Made by a program: the position numbers and the translations under genes. Under the pieces are notes generated by a model that had not been told where the DNA came from, did not search any database, and was given only the letters and a program-made list of their open reading frames with translations. Shown piece after piece: positions 15,201 through 24,995 of a stretch of 64,000 nt of DNA (within the stretch, counting starts at the first letter, position 1; each line of letters starts with the position of its first letter). Source of the DNA: Larus michahellis (lineage: Eukaryota > Chordata > Aves > Charadriiformes > Laridae); assembly GCF_964199755.1 (NCBI RefSeq), contig NC_133901.1, positions 10,865,556-10,929,555 on the forward strand, in the 5' to 3' direction.

Positions 15201-18200
15201 CAGTGTTGCTGCTGCCAAAATGACTGTTAAACTGGAGCTTATATTTATTCATGAGATTTGTAACTCATGAATATTTATCAGCCAGGATCTAGCATTGTCT
15301 TCCCATACGGTCTGTGGTCATTGCACAGAAAACAGCTGCCAGATCCTGCGTGAAAGCTCTGTTGATTTGCAGCTCTCTGCTGAATGGCACAACATACCAC
15401 GATGGGAGTGTGTTTCTCTTCCCTGTAGCTGGCGTGTGGTCAAACGAAGAACTGTAGTGGCTATAGCAGTTGCTTTGTGTTCACAGGTACAGCGTGACCA
15501 AGGGCTGGCAGCTCCTTTGGCTCTGCACTGGCCTGTTCCCACCCAGCAAGTCACTGCTGAAACATGCCCAGAAGTTCATTGAAACACGTCAGAAGGAGAC
15601 ACTGGCCCTGGAGTGCAGTCGGCGGATTCAGACAGTGATGAGGTAAACAATCTGGCATATAGCCAGCCTGAAGTGTTCAAAAATCATGAATTGGGTGCCA
15701 AAAAATCATACAGGCTAAAATATTGAGAATCTTATTTTCCTTCCTTTCTTTACATCCTTTTCTTTTAAATGATTGTTATTTTTAATTCTCTCATGGACTT
15801 TCGGCCACTAGGAGAGGTTTGCGTCACAGTTTCACTTTTTTTTTTTTTTTCTCGGAGTTAGCAACATTTTTAAAAGTTCAGCATCACACATAATCACGTG
15901 ACTCCCAGAGTATTTCAAATACTCCCTGAGTATTTCAAACACTCCCTGAGTATTTCAAACACACTTAAGGGCATGCAGCTTGACATGGAATCCTGAGATG
16001 TCTTTGATGAGGTCCTGACCTCGCTTTCCTTTGGTGAGGCACCTTGTCCTTATCCCCCTTACATGTGCCTGAGGATTAGTCTTGAGTTTGTTGATCCTCA
16101 GTAGCACAGAACTGGATGTGCGCAGCTAAAGATACTAGGTTGTACTCATAGCCAGGTGGCACCACTGAAGTCACTGACATCTGCAGAGTGCTGGTGTGGC
16201 TCTGTTGGTTTTCTAATGGTGAAGCAAAGCAGATCCATGCTGGGAAAAGAGGATCAACACAATCAATTCCTATTCTTTGAAGAAACCCAAATGAGCAAAG
16301 CCCTGACGCTTAGGTGGCTGCTCACCATAGGGCACTTCTCAGTCCCCTAGGAATCACCCCTCTCCTGGTGAGGGCTGAAGCGATAGGGCCTCCAGCCCAC
16401 AGTGCTTCTCAGGCTTCTGAATGACTCGTTGCTGTAATGAACTTGACATGACCATAGATAGTGGAAGAGCTACCCAATTTTCAGGAAGTATCAGTTGAAC
16501 TGTAGGGGGAAGGTTTCCCTAGATTCCTCCAGGCACTGGAATTACCCAGCTTGACACTCTGGGAACAGAGTGCTTTGGCATGAAGGTTAACCCCAGCCTT
16601 CTCTCTTTTGCTGCTGCTGTGAGTTATCATCTGCCTGCCACAGGCCTCTTCCGTAAAGAAGCTGCCCAGTGATTTCTCCCTCCAGCTCCTCCGTCCTCCC
16701 TCTTCTCTTAGGCTGGGCTCTGCGTTTGGTCCGTGAGGCCTGTGGGCCAGGCTCAAGGGGAATGCCAGCACAGTGGCTGTCCCCCTAGCAGAGGATGTTC
16801 TGTCACTGCCGGGGAAATGTCACTGCACGTGGAACACGCCTTTGAAGTGCCGGAAAAATGCATGGCGAGGAATGCTATTCATTGGGGTTTTTTTCTATGG
16901 AGGAGACTGAAAAATTCCTGCTTCCCTATATCATCTGTTTTTCATGCTCTAAGCCCTGTTGAGCTGTATAGAGCTTCTTTAGAGTGGGGAAACAAGAAGG
17001 GGAAAGCACAAAAGGGTGTGTGGGGGGAGAATTCAATCTGCTAAACTGCCGCAGATCTGGAGCCTGGGGGGTGGAAAGAGAAATGACAAAAGTTGTTTTC
17101 TAAGAGCATTTCTTTTCCTAAGATTAAACCTGCACCTGCTTAGGATAGGATAGGATAGGATAGGATAGGATAATTTCAGTTGGAAGGGCCCTACAATAAT
17201 CATCTAGTCCAAATTTTCCCTATAAATAACCTGCTCTCTTTGGAAAGGTGAGAGCAGGCAGCTCAAAGGACTGACCTACAACATGTGCAGTGGAAGCCAG
17301 CTGAGCCCTTGGGTACACTTTTTCCTCCCTAAACAGCTTTACAGCTTCATCCCCAGATTCCTGGCCAGGGAACCAGTGAGGACCCTGATGGGCGTTAAGC
17401 AGATCTTACCCTGGCAATGAATTCCTAGCTGAGGCTGCAAGGAGAAGATGGCCCCATGCCTCCAGCCAAGCTGCTGTGCTTCCATGGTCTCCTAATGGCC
17501 TCTCTCTGCTCAAAGTCCAGGAGTAGAAGACTGAGTAGGACCGTCCCACGCTCCTTAGGGTGCCTGCACAGTACATCCTGTTCAACTTGGCTACAGTCAG
17601 GTTTTCCTTCTCCAAATGGAACTGCTACTTTATTTAATAGAAGAAAAAAAATATTTTTCAAATCCACACAACTAAAGCTGGATGCCAGCCTAAGCTCTCT
17701 TCCTGAGAGACTAGCCCCGTGTGAGAGAGGAGCTTGGCCCATACATTATGGTGTACACAATCTCCAAACAGCCTGCTCTGTGCCACTGAGGGCAGGAAAA
17801 TACCAGCCCCAGAAGGTAACGTGCTACATTTGTCCTCACTTTAACTGTATCAAGGTTTTTCCATGACTCAGACTTCAGGGCCAGTTCCTTTGCTTTAAAA
17901 GGTAGCTCTGTTCTGAGGTATCATTTCAAAGAACTGGGATTGTACAGCTTCAGTGCCTCTTGAGTCAGTGATTACATGCCAGCTCTTATATAAAATATAA
18001 TGCTTCTAGCGTCCCTCCAAACTTTCCTGGTACTTGCCTCCCGAGCTGTAACTGATTTTGTATCTGAATGCATATCTTTTTGCAGATGCAAGAATTAAAT
18101 AAAACTTATTTCTCCTTGCGGGCCCTATCTTCACACTTCAATAACAATAAGGAAAAATGTTGCTAAATACACGGGTAATGGTACTGGCGAGGAAGGTGCC

Positions 18201-21200
18201 TTATGCATTTAATCTCCCTGCAGAGTAGAACAAGCTTTTAATATACGCGCTAATAAGACTCTCCGTTTCTTGGTGTTAATACACTGAGTTTACACTGGGG
18301 TTAAGATACGTTGCAGCCCACCCCATAGCACAGTACTAACATTCTGGACAGAGTCTGCTGTCTGGGTGTAATCCTGTTGTTCAACTCCTCAAAGATTAAA
18401 TCCAGCACTGATCTCTTACGATGGTGGTGGCATTTTCCAGGAGTGGCTCCAGGAAGTGGGCACCTCATCCTGTGGAGGTCGAGGCCATCTTACAGAACAA
18501 CATCAAGATCTCACACAAGATTTGCTTCCCCAATGAAACAGAACAGGTAAGAACTTACTTGTTTTCCCAGCCTCGGCCATTTTCCCAGCCATGATGTGTT
18601 CATGCAGGAGCATGTTTCAAGACATTCAGTGTTCTCATTTCTTCCTCTCCTCTGTGTAACAAGAGTCTTGTTATCTCATAGACGTTTGATGTGGGAACAA
18701 ACACCAAAATCCGGACCCTGTGTCAGAAAATCGCTTCCAAATTGCAGCTGAACTCCTGGGAAGGTTTCAGCCTCTTTGTGAAGATTGCAGACAAGGTAAC
18801 TCTTCTTAATTATGGCAGGGTAGCCAGACTCCCCCGTCCCTCTCTTACTTATTTATCAGACCACCTAGACAACCATATGTAAAACCAAGCAACAGAGCAA
18901 GTCATTACTGCATCTGTCTTACTGAGGGGATACAACCTAGGCTTGAACTTTTAGCACCTGACAATTATTTGGAGTCTCTTGAAGGGTCTGGATGAGATGC
19001 AGAGTTTCTATCAGTCTACCGGTACACAGGCAGTGCAAATTGCACGTTGCATACTGCTGGATTCAGCCCTTTCCCACTCAGGCTGTGCCCAGGAGATGTA
19101 CTGCACATACACAGTACCCACGAGTATGGGGGAGAGCAGGGGCTGACCAGCCAGTTGGTTGGTCTCTAGTTTCTCCGAAGCTTGCCTTGCCCAAGCTGAA
19201 GCCTGGGTTGCCTGCCTTGCTGAGAGGTGCCTTCTCTCTGGAACTGTGATCAAGGCAAAAGCAGCACTGAGTGCACGCACAGGGAATTTCTCATGTGCTG
19301 CATTCCTGAAAAGAAGAACCAGGCATGTGCCAATAACTTACAAAGAGGAGATGGCTAAAAATAAGGTAGGCATCTTCAGCTTGACTTCAATACACAGGTT
19401 GGAAAGAAAAAAAGCAACAGAAGATGCAGTACAAATCTCCATATGAAATGTAAATTTGAGCCATCCTCCTCCTATTTCTCTACTTCTTTCCCCTCGCCTC
19501 TGTCTCTCTTGCCGTAATTGTGCTCTCTCACTGTAGACAGGCAAAGAATATTCAGCCTGATACTGGCGTATGTTGGCACAGGCAGTATTTTATATGATCT
19601 GCCAATCCCTCCTTTCCCTTCGTTGCTTGGCCTCTTCCAGGTGATCAGTCAGAATGAAGCAGACTACTTCTTTGACTCACTACGGCAGGTGACAGACTGG
19701 AACAGGAGGAACAAACCAGGGAGAGATGGTAAGGAGAATGCCAGCATGACATTCTGGCATGACGAGAAGCTGCATGAGATGCTGTGTTGAACTGGGGAAG
19801 CAGCAAATTTATCCAGTGGGTTTTACTCCATCTTGGGAAGTATGTGGCAGAGCCTTACTATATCATTTTTGTTTCTACATACATGGTTACTGCCTGCACC
19901 AGGAGACAGATCCAGTGACCTGATGCAGCCAAGCACTGGCTATCATGAACACCAAAACACCTTTGTGGGGGCACCTCTCCAGAAATTTTAAATTGGTACC
20001 AAAGATTTTTTGACCTGTTGCATCCAACACACACAGCTGGATGCACACAAGTTAGATAAGTTGATCCCCTTTACAGTCCAAGGCTCACGCATTGCCACAT
20101 CAGGTATAAGCCAACACATGTAAACAGGTTCTTTACACAGTGTCACTCCCATTCCTTGGGTTGTTAGGAAATTGTTGTCTACATTATTACCTGGTGATAC
20201 CGAAGCACAAGTTGTATTGCCAGGGGAACACTTGTTCGAATACAACAATATAACACTAATGACAGCGATTCTTTGCACTTCACCCCCATGTATAACATAC
20301 ATTTTGAAATGACATCAAACTCAAACTCCACTCAAATTTCAAATTCATTTATCCTGACCTTTGTTTATTTCAGGACAGTTGGGGTTTAACTTACTGAAGT
20401 ACCATCTACATATCTAAGACTTTCTAACTTACCTCTTCTCCCCACAGCTGATGCAGCTGCTAGGAGCTCTGAGAATCACAGCATAAAGCTGTGGGTGCAC
20501 TAAATCACAGTTCATTTCTGTAAACACAGCCATCGGAGAACGTACCCACATCAGTACAGCAGAATTCAGGTGTGCTGCACATCAGCAGGCAGCTGTCACG
20601 AGCTCCAAGAAATAATAAACACTTGTATTGCAGGCATCCTCCACTTCTTCCTCCTTCTCTGAAGAGCCTGCACCTTAGATCACTGCCATGATCAGTGTCC
20701 TAATCCCTTCCTCGGTCATCTAAAATGGCCTTTTGTACCTTCTTGTTAGTAATTTTGTTTGTTATTATTAAAACCAGAATTACATTTCTGAAGAAACTCA
20801 CAAGCCATTTAGAAACTGCAGAACTCGACAGTGATACAGAGAATATTAACAAGATGTTGTTTCCTTAGGGTCTACGATGTCTGTGGCCTATGAGGTATAC
20901 TTCATGAGAAAGCTGTGGCTGAATGTAACTCCTGGGAAGGACCTGAAAGCTGATGTCATTTTTCATTACCACCAGGTAACCAGCTCCCTTAAGCATAAAT
21001 ACGATGGCAGGCAATGCGATCCAAGAAATACTTCTGAGAAAGAAAACCTGCTGGAGTGTTACTGTCTCCCTGCATTATAGAGCCTCCAGAGGAATGCCTC
21101 TGATTTATTTCTTACAGATTTAGTTCTCACAGTGTTCCCACCTTAGCTATACTGCTTATGTTAGGAGCACAGCTCCCTTATCTAATTGTTCCCTGGAGGT

Positions 21201-24200
21201 GCTCATCTTGCTCTGTAATTGTATGGAGAATCATAGAATGGTTTGGGTTGGAAAAGAGAACTCCAGAAGGAGTCAAAAGTTCTCGAGATGTCCTTGGACG
21301 GTGTTTAGCAAGACTCACATCCTGATCTCACAGATTTAGAATGCATAAGTCAGTGTTTGCTTCAGCCTGTTCTGTCTGGATTCAGAGCTGATCTCTTCCA
21401 GGAGTTGCCGAAGTACCTCAGAGGCTACCACAAGTGTTCCAAGGATGAAGCTGTCCAGCTGGCAGGGCTGATTTATAAAGTGCGCTTCAACAATGACCGT
21501 GCACAGCTGGCAACCATCCCCAAAATCTTGAAGGAGCTGGTGCCAGACAATCTGCTCCGAGCAGTCTCGCCAGATGAGTGGAAGAAGGTAAGAACATCAG
21601 CTTTCATTAATCATGCTAATTCCACAGAGCTTTAGGAGAGAAGAAAGGCATCGAGCCATGCTACTTTTTTGTCTTTGAAAACACTGTGAAAGGATGCTAT
21701 CAGATGTTGCTGTTTAGCCTCTTACAATCCAGATTTTGCATCCGCTCTACCAAACCTCTGAAAGATATCTGCAGGCCTGGATGATTGATTTGAGAGATGC
21801 TTCTTTCTTGGAGATACTAATCTGCTTTCAGTGCCCAGAAGACGAGTTCGAGATAGGAAAGTCAGTGATGGGACTAGGGGTCTGAGGATCTTCTAGAGAA
21901 ACAGAAAATTAAAACATGTTCTAAATATTTCAGTTGGGCCAGCAAGTCAGTCACCTTGCACTGTGTGCATGTTACTCATGGCAAAAGGCTCTTTTCTCCA
22001 CCAAAAGGCAAGCAAGTTTTAGCAGGTACTTATCACTTAGTCCACTGAGGAAGACACAGGGCATTATTTCAAATATGGAGGGAAAATTTACCCTACATGT
22101 TACAGCAGAAAACATGATATGTCTGTGGGTGTTGAACACTGGTTTTCTGTTTCATCCCATGTTGCCCCTCTGCCCTGAAATCCATTCCCTTGGGCTCCTG
22201 GACTTCTTTCACTCAACTCATTAGTAAGGAACGCTGGGGAGGCTCTCCTCTGGCTCTACCGTACCTCATGGCAGGGGAGGCTGTTTTCATTTTCACAGCC
22301 TTCTACTGCTGTGGGCACAACCCTGATCTTGGCGAGTGTCTGCTGATGTCTTAGTGCTAATACTGGACACTGAGAACCTGCCTGCCTCCAACTGAATAGG
22401 CTTTCTATCCTGTTTTCTAAACAGAGCATTACTGCAGTATATAGCAAACATGAAGGAAAAACTGTGGACGAGGCCAAGATTGCCTTCTTGAAAATGATAC
22501 ACCGGTGGCCAACATTTGGATCAGCCTTCTTTGAGGTGAAGGTAGGTTTAAAGGCCTGTATGAATGGCTTGCTTTGGTAGTAGAGCAGCACCGGGCGATA
22601 GGAACCGACTAGAATTCCCTATCTGTGCAAGTGAGAATGCATTATAAAGCTGGCTTCCCACCACCTACTGAGGAAAACACAATTCCTTGAAAGTGGGGAG
22701 ATGAGGTTTTTATCTCTTCTGAACTACGCCTGTTATTTACTGGCTATGTTGTTGTTCCAGTTGTAATACGCAGTATTACAACTATACAGTAAATGGGGTC
22801 TTCATACAGATACTGAACTGTCCTGTCATTGTTCTTCACTACAAAATGCTGCCAGATCTTGTATCTCTGGGGATAATCTGTAATATCTCTGTACTAATCT
22901 TCTCATTTAGCAGTGGATACCTCCAGGAATCATTGCCCACTTGCTACCTTTAATTTCTCCTCGCGAGGCTCTTAACTGGTTTGCAACCAACCATTAAGCC
23001 TATTATCAGATAGCCTAGGAAATAACGGGCCTGATTCTGTTTTTATGTAGCAGCTGCTCAAGTCGTCAATATATGGGCAAAAAGGTCATCCTTAGCAATA
23101 GTTACAGAATATTGAAGAGCTTTATGTTTCAGTGTTTATTTGGTAAAGAGAACAAGCAGCACTGGACACTGTTAAAGGTCGCTATGCACCTAATACGGAT
23201 CATTTCTGCTGTTACTTGTTTATAGCAAACCTCGGAGCCAAATTTCCCAGAGATCATACTGATTGCCATCAACAAGCAAGGAGTCTCACTGATACATCAG
23301 AAGACAAAGGTAACAATGCTTCTCAAGAGCCTGTCTAAGGAAGGATTTCATTGACAGTGCGAATTTAGGGACAGGAACAGGGCCTTCTCCTTGGGAGAGA
23401 GAGAGGATAGAGTCCCTCTGTTTATTTTTTGTGTGGAACCAAATAAAATGTTACTGCCTCACATCACGTCTTTGCAGTTTCTGCACTGGAAAGGAAACAG
23501 TGTAGAGCATCTCTGAGAAAAGAAGTGGTAATCATGATGGACCTGGGCAAAGTGGTAAGATCAGGCAGATGGATGGACAGTGCTCTAGGGAATTTGCTTC
23601 AGAAAAATCCTTTGCAGGAAACCCAAACTGTCTAAAAGAGCAGGCTGAATGACAGCATTTGCCAGCTCGCTATCCCAGACAAACAGCCTGGGCTTACCAA
23701 GTTCCCAGGCAAAAAGCACTTACGAATTACCACTATTGGCTTTTAATAAGAGAACAAATATCCAGCGAGTTTTAGATTATTGTAAATATAATGGCAGTGT
23801 GCTGAGGCAAAGATCAATATATAATGAAAGGAAGTCTCATTTGAGTGATTAAGACCCACCTGCTTGGTGAAAATACAATATATCTGGTTGCAAGACCTAC
23901 CTTGATCCACTGTATTTATAAGTGGGAAAGAAAAAGAATATTCTGCTTCTACAGGTTTTCTGACATAACAGCCCATTTTCATTTGAGAAATGTTGCATAG
24001 TTGAGTTTGCTTCTCCTTACAGGATATTTTAACAGTCTACCCCTTCAATAAAATCTCCAACTGGAGCAGTGGGAGCACATACTTTCACATGACAATAGGG
24101 AACCTGGTACGAGGAAGCCGGATCTTATGCGAGACATCTCTGGTAAGAAGAGTTTTGTTAACTCACACACAAGAAACTCCTAATTTTTCCCTTTCATCCA

Positions 24201-24995
24201 AAATTGCTACAAAGCAATTGTGCCAAAACAGATGTTAAAATCACTGCAGACAGAAAAAGCATTCACAGCTACGTCAATAAAATGGCAGTTCAGAACCAAT
24301 TCAGTGCTATATAATGCCATCTGATGCAAAGAAGGAAGGCACAGACACAAGGAAAAACAGTAATTTTCCAAATTCTTCCCTTACATCAAAATTCTATCTA
24401 TCTGAAGCATTAAGAAAAGACTGCACTTACCCACAAAGCTATCTAAAAGGCTTTTTGTCTTGCATAGTTTGATCCATCTATGCAGTAACACCATCCTTGT
24501 AAGATTTTATGCTTGCTGGCGAGTGGTACCACCTTTTTAAGAATTGGTTTCAGATTGTCCACAGACTCAAACAAGCATCGCTGTATTGACAGTTAAAGGC
24601 ACATTTGTAAAGATAACATAAAAACATTTAAGAGAGAACTTGTCTCACAGAAAAGCTTGGATTCCTAAGTACAAGATGTCAATCTATAGAATGAATGAGA
24701 CAATAGAGCTATGCTCTGTAACATTTGGTAAATCTATGAAGGGAAAAGCAGAGGGAGGAACACACAAATAATTATCAAAACAGTGATAGCTGTTGGAAGA
24801 GGAGGTGTCCATGCAGGGAAGAACCTACGAAGATAAAACAGGAAGGAAACTGTAGTTCTTTTTGCTTCTGGAGCTCCTTGAGAGACTTAAGGCTTTTTTC
24901 TTTTCTGACAGGGTTACAAAATGGATGACCTGTTAACGTCCTACGTACGCCTGCTAATGAATGCTGTAAACAAGCAAAAGAGCCTCCCAGCTTGA
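32..24995 (+). CDS. MYO7B: Unconventional myosin-VIIb, C-terminal 1,200 residues (5' end outside window)
   Basis: Twenty-six exons join in one open frame from 32 to the TGA at 24993-24995; every border has a compatible phase. The product is the tail of a class VII myosin: acidic linker, MyTH4 (about residues 35-278 of this fragment), FERM (279-600), SH3 (607-660), MyTH4 (about 690-880) and FERM (890-1195), the family order. It starts near residue 915 of a roughly 2,115-residue protein, so motor and IQ motifs lie to the left. Family knowledge: MYO7B sits at brush-border microvillar tips and binds the protocadherin/USH1C/ANKS4B adhesion complex through this tail. I chose MYO7B over MYO7A because LIMS2 and GPR17 follow directly, as in human. 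One intron (12931-13420) is of the AT-AC class. There are no frameshifts or internal stops. The C-terminus ends KQKSLPA. Confidence 0.96.
1153..1320 (+). CDS. MYO7B: MYO7B window exon 2: MyTH4-1
   Basis: Residues 71-126, phase 0 at both ends. Contains [11 protein letters not shown], a signature of MyTH4 domains. Donor GTGAGA. Confidence 0.94.
1592..1672 (+). CDS. MYO7B: MYO7B window exon 3: basic insert of MyTH4-1
   Basis: Residues 127-153, phase 0 at both ends. Lys/Arg/Ser-rich stretch ([14 protein letters not shown]) equal in place to the variable basic loop of the class VII first MyTH4 domain. The acceptor is GCAG; the next AG two bases on would break the frame. Confidence 0.88.
2236..2363 (+). 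CDS. MYO7B: MYO7B window exon 4: MyTH4-1
   Basis: Residues 154-196; ends two bases into an Arg codon. Contains [18 protein letters not shown], close to the class VII pattern. Confidence 0.93.
3935..4061 (+). CDS. MYO7B: MYO7B window exon 5: MyTH4-1 core
   Basis: Residues 196-238. [15 protein letters not shown] followed by [16 protein letters not shown] is the MyTH4 core that packs against FERM. Ends in phase 0. Confidence 0.95.
5446..5565 (+). CDS. MYO7B: MYO7B window exon 6: end of MyTH4-1
   Basis: Residues 239-278, phase 0. Reads [17 protein letters not shown] then [11 protein letters not shown], the usual MyTH4-to-FERM junction. Confidence 0.95.
6446..6619 (+). CDS. MYO7B: MYO7B window exon 7: FERM-1, F1 lobe
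   Basis: Residues 279-336, phase 0. [18 protein letters not shown] opens the ubiquitin-like F1 lobe of the first FERM domain; ends [12 protein letters not shown]. Confidence 0.95.
7582..7809 (+). CDS. MYO7B: MYO7B window exon 8: FERM-1, F1-F2
   Basis: Residues 337-412, phase 0. Contains [31 protein letters not shown] and [10 protein letters not shown], all conserved in class VII tails. Confidence 0.95.
7952..8106 (+). mobile_element. CR1 LINE 3' fragment
   Basis: Runs from GGTTTAGTGGTGGATTTGG through TTCCAACCTAAACAATTC to a final ATTCTATGATTCT, the CR1 3' end and its octamer tail. A 20-base unit is imperfectly doubled inside it (8011-8030, 8042-8061). It lies 338 bases before the exon at 8445. 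Confidence 0.8.
8445..8612 (+). CDS. MYO7B: MYO7B window exon 9: FERM-1, F2 lobe
   Basis: Residues 413-468, phase 0. Starts [17 protein letters not shown]; helical F2 lobe. Confidence 0.93.
9201..9318 (+). CDS. MYO7B: MYO7B window exon 10: FERM-1, F2-F3
   Basis: Residues 469-508; ends one base into a Gly codon. [21 protein letters not shown] matches the conserved class VII segment before the F3 lobe. Confidence 0.95.
9413..9539 (+). CDS. MYO7B: MYO7B window exon 11: FERM-1, F3 lobe
   Basis: Residues 508-550. [18 protein letters not shown] then [14 protein letters not shown]-like F3 beta strands. The intron before it is only 94 bases. Ends two bases into an Arg codon. Confidence 0.94.
10279..10448 (+). 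CDS. MYO7B: MYO7B window exon 12: FERM-1, F3 lobe end
   Basis: Residues 550-607. Ends the F3 lobe with [18 protein letters not shown]. There is no sign of the extra alternatively spliced segment found at this point in some MYO7A transcripts. Confidence 0.93.
11148..11329 (+). CDS. MYO7B: MYO7B window exon 13: SH3 domain
   Basis: Residues 607-667. [11 protein letters not shown] (the strand that carries the ALYDY-like end), [17 protein letters not shown] and a closing YIIPS form one complete SH3 domain in a single exon. Confidence 0.94.
12107..12234 (+). CDS. MYO7B: MYO7B window exon 14: SH3 to MyTH4-2 linker
   Basis: Residues 668-710. [14 protein letters not shown] leads into the second MyTH4 domain. 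Ends two bases into an Arg codon. Confidence 0.93.
12773..12930 (+). CDS. MYO7B: MYO7B window exon 15: MyTH4-2, ends at an AT-AC donor
   Basis: Residues 710-763. [15 protein letters not shown] and LACQAFI fix the frame. Reading on gives sequence with no family match, and no GT donor fits. The exon ends ATTG, followed by ATATCCTTT, a U12-type 5' splice site. Phase 1. Confidence 0.9.
12931..13420 (+). other. MYO7B: U12-type AT-AC intron of MYO7B
   Basis: The intron starts ATATCCTTT (12931-12939), the U12 AT-AC donor consensus, and ends AC. TCCTTAAC at 13402-13409 matches the U12 branch-site consensus, with its branch A 12 bases from the intron end. Splicing here, and not at any GT-AG pair I could find, restores the conserved MyTH4 reading. 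It depends on the minor spliceosome and should be removed more slowly than its neighbours (general knowledge). Confidence 0.9.
13421..13574 (+). CDS. MYO7B: MYO7B window exon 16: MyTH4-2, follows an AC acceptor
   Basis: Residues 763-814. Starting at CC after TTCAC restores Ala and gives [14 protein letters not shown] across the junction, the conserved MyTH4 motif. Then [20 protein letters not shown]. Ends two bases into an Arg codon. Confidence 0.9.
15246..15273. repeat. Inverted repeat, 10-bp arms, 8-base loop
   Basis: TATTCATGAG and CTCATGAATA pair exactly. In an MYO7B intron, 214 bases before the exon at 15487. Confidence 0.7.
15487..15642 (+). CDS. MYO7B: MYO7B window exon 17: MyTH4-2 end
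   Basis: Residues 814-866. [20 protein letters not shown] is the second-MyTH4 core; ends [10 protein letters not shown] plus two bases of Arg. Confidence 0.95.
15901..15960 (+). repeat. Three tandem copies of a 20-bp unit
   Basis: ACTCCCTGAGTATTTCAAAC at 15921 and 15941 is identical; the copy at 15901 differs at two bases. In the 2.8-kb MYO7B intron. Confidence 0.85.
17141..17213 (-). repeat. (TAGGA)n microsatellite joined to a CR1 tail
   Basis: Six TAGGA units (17141-17170) run into a CR1 3' fragment on the minus strand (GTTGGAAGGGCCCTA, then ATCATCTAGTCCAA). The pentamer stands where the normal CR1 octamer tail should be. Confidence 0.7.
18441..18546 (+). CDS. MYO7B: MYO7B window exon 18: entry to FERM-2
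   Basis: Residues 866-901. [15 protein letters not shown] matches the class VII segment before FERM-2. Preceded by the longest MYO7B intron in view (2.8 kb). Confidence 0.93.
18682..18795 (+). CDS. MYO7B: MYO7B window exon 19: FERM-2, F1 lobe
   Basis: Residues 902-939, phase 0. Ends [13 protein letters not shown], the family F1 signature. Confidence 0.95.
19641..19728 (+). CDS. MYO7B: MYO7B window exon 20: FERM-2
   Basis: Residues 940-969. [16 protein letters not shown] matches the acidic/aromatic helix of FERM-2. Ends one base into a Gly codon. Confidence 0.93.
20869..20975 (+). CDS. MYO7B: MYO7B window exon 21: FERM-2, F2 lobe
   Basis: Residues 969-1004. [18 protein letters not shown], ending IFHYHQ; phase 0 at the end. 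Confidence 0.94.
21227..21262 (-). mobile_element. Short CR1 3' tail
   Basis: GAATCATAGAATGGTTTGGG then TTGGAAAAGAG: the last bases of CR1 read on the minus strand, badly truncated. Confidence 0.65.
21402..21587 (+). CDS. MYO7B: MYO7B window exon 22: FERM-2, F2 lobe
   Basis: Residues 1005-1066, phase 0. [20 protein letters not shown] and [20 protein letters not shown] are near-invariant in class VII. Confidence 0.96.
22425..22541 (+). CDS. MYO7B: MYO7B window exon 23: FERM-2
   Basis: Residues 1067-1105, phase 0. Ends [13 protein letters not shown], the start of the F3 lobe. Confidence 0.96.
23226..23309 (+). CDS. MYO7B: MYO7B window exon 24: FERM-2, F3 lobe
   Basis: Residues 1106-1133, phase 0. 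[20 protein letters not shown] forms F3 beta strands. Confidence 0.95.
24023..24142 (+). CDS. MYO7B: MYO7B window exon 25: FERM-2, F3 lobe
   Basis: Residues 1134-1173, phase 0. [20 protein letters not shown] is diagnostic of myosin VII C-terminal FERM. Confidence 0.96.
24912..24995 (+). CDS. MYO7B: MYO7B last coding exon with stop
   Basis: Residues 1174-1200, then TGA at 24993. [19 protein letters not shown] is the C-terminal helix of FERM-2, the surface that binds USH1C-family partners in MYO7B (family knowledge). Confidence 0.95.
   Translation, partial: GYKMDDLLTSYVRLLMNAVNKQKSLPA

Larger units (their letters stand above)
242..24911 (+). other. MYO7B: MYO7B introns: contents
   Basis: Introns over 300 bases: 242-1152, 1673-2235, 2364-3934, 4062-5445, 5566-6445, 6620-7581, 7810-8444, 8613-9200, 9540-10278, 10449-11147, 11330-12106, 12235-12772, 12931-13420, 13575-15486, 15643-18440, 18796-19640, 19729-20868, 20976-21401, 21588-22424, 22542-23225, 23310-24022 and 24143-24911. 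I found CR1 tails in four places, a 20-bp tandem repeat, a pentamer microsatellite, an inverted repeat and a 16-T run near 7183-7198, each described separately where useful. I see no further coding exon or RNA gene in the rest. Confidence 0.6.
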
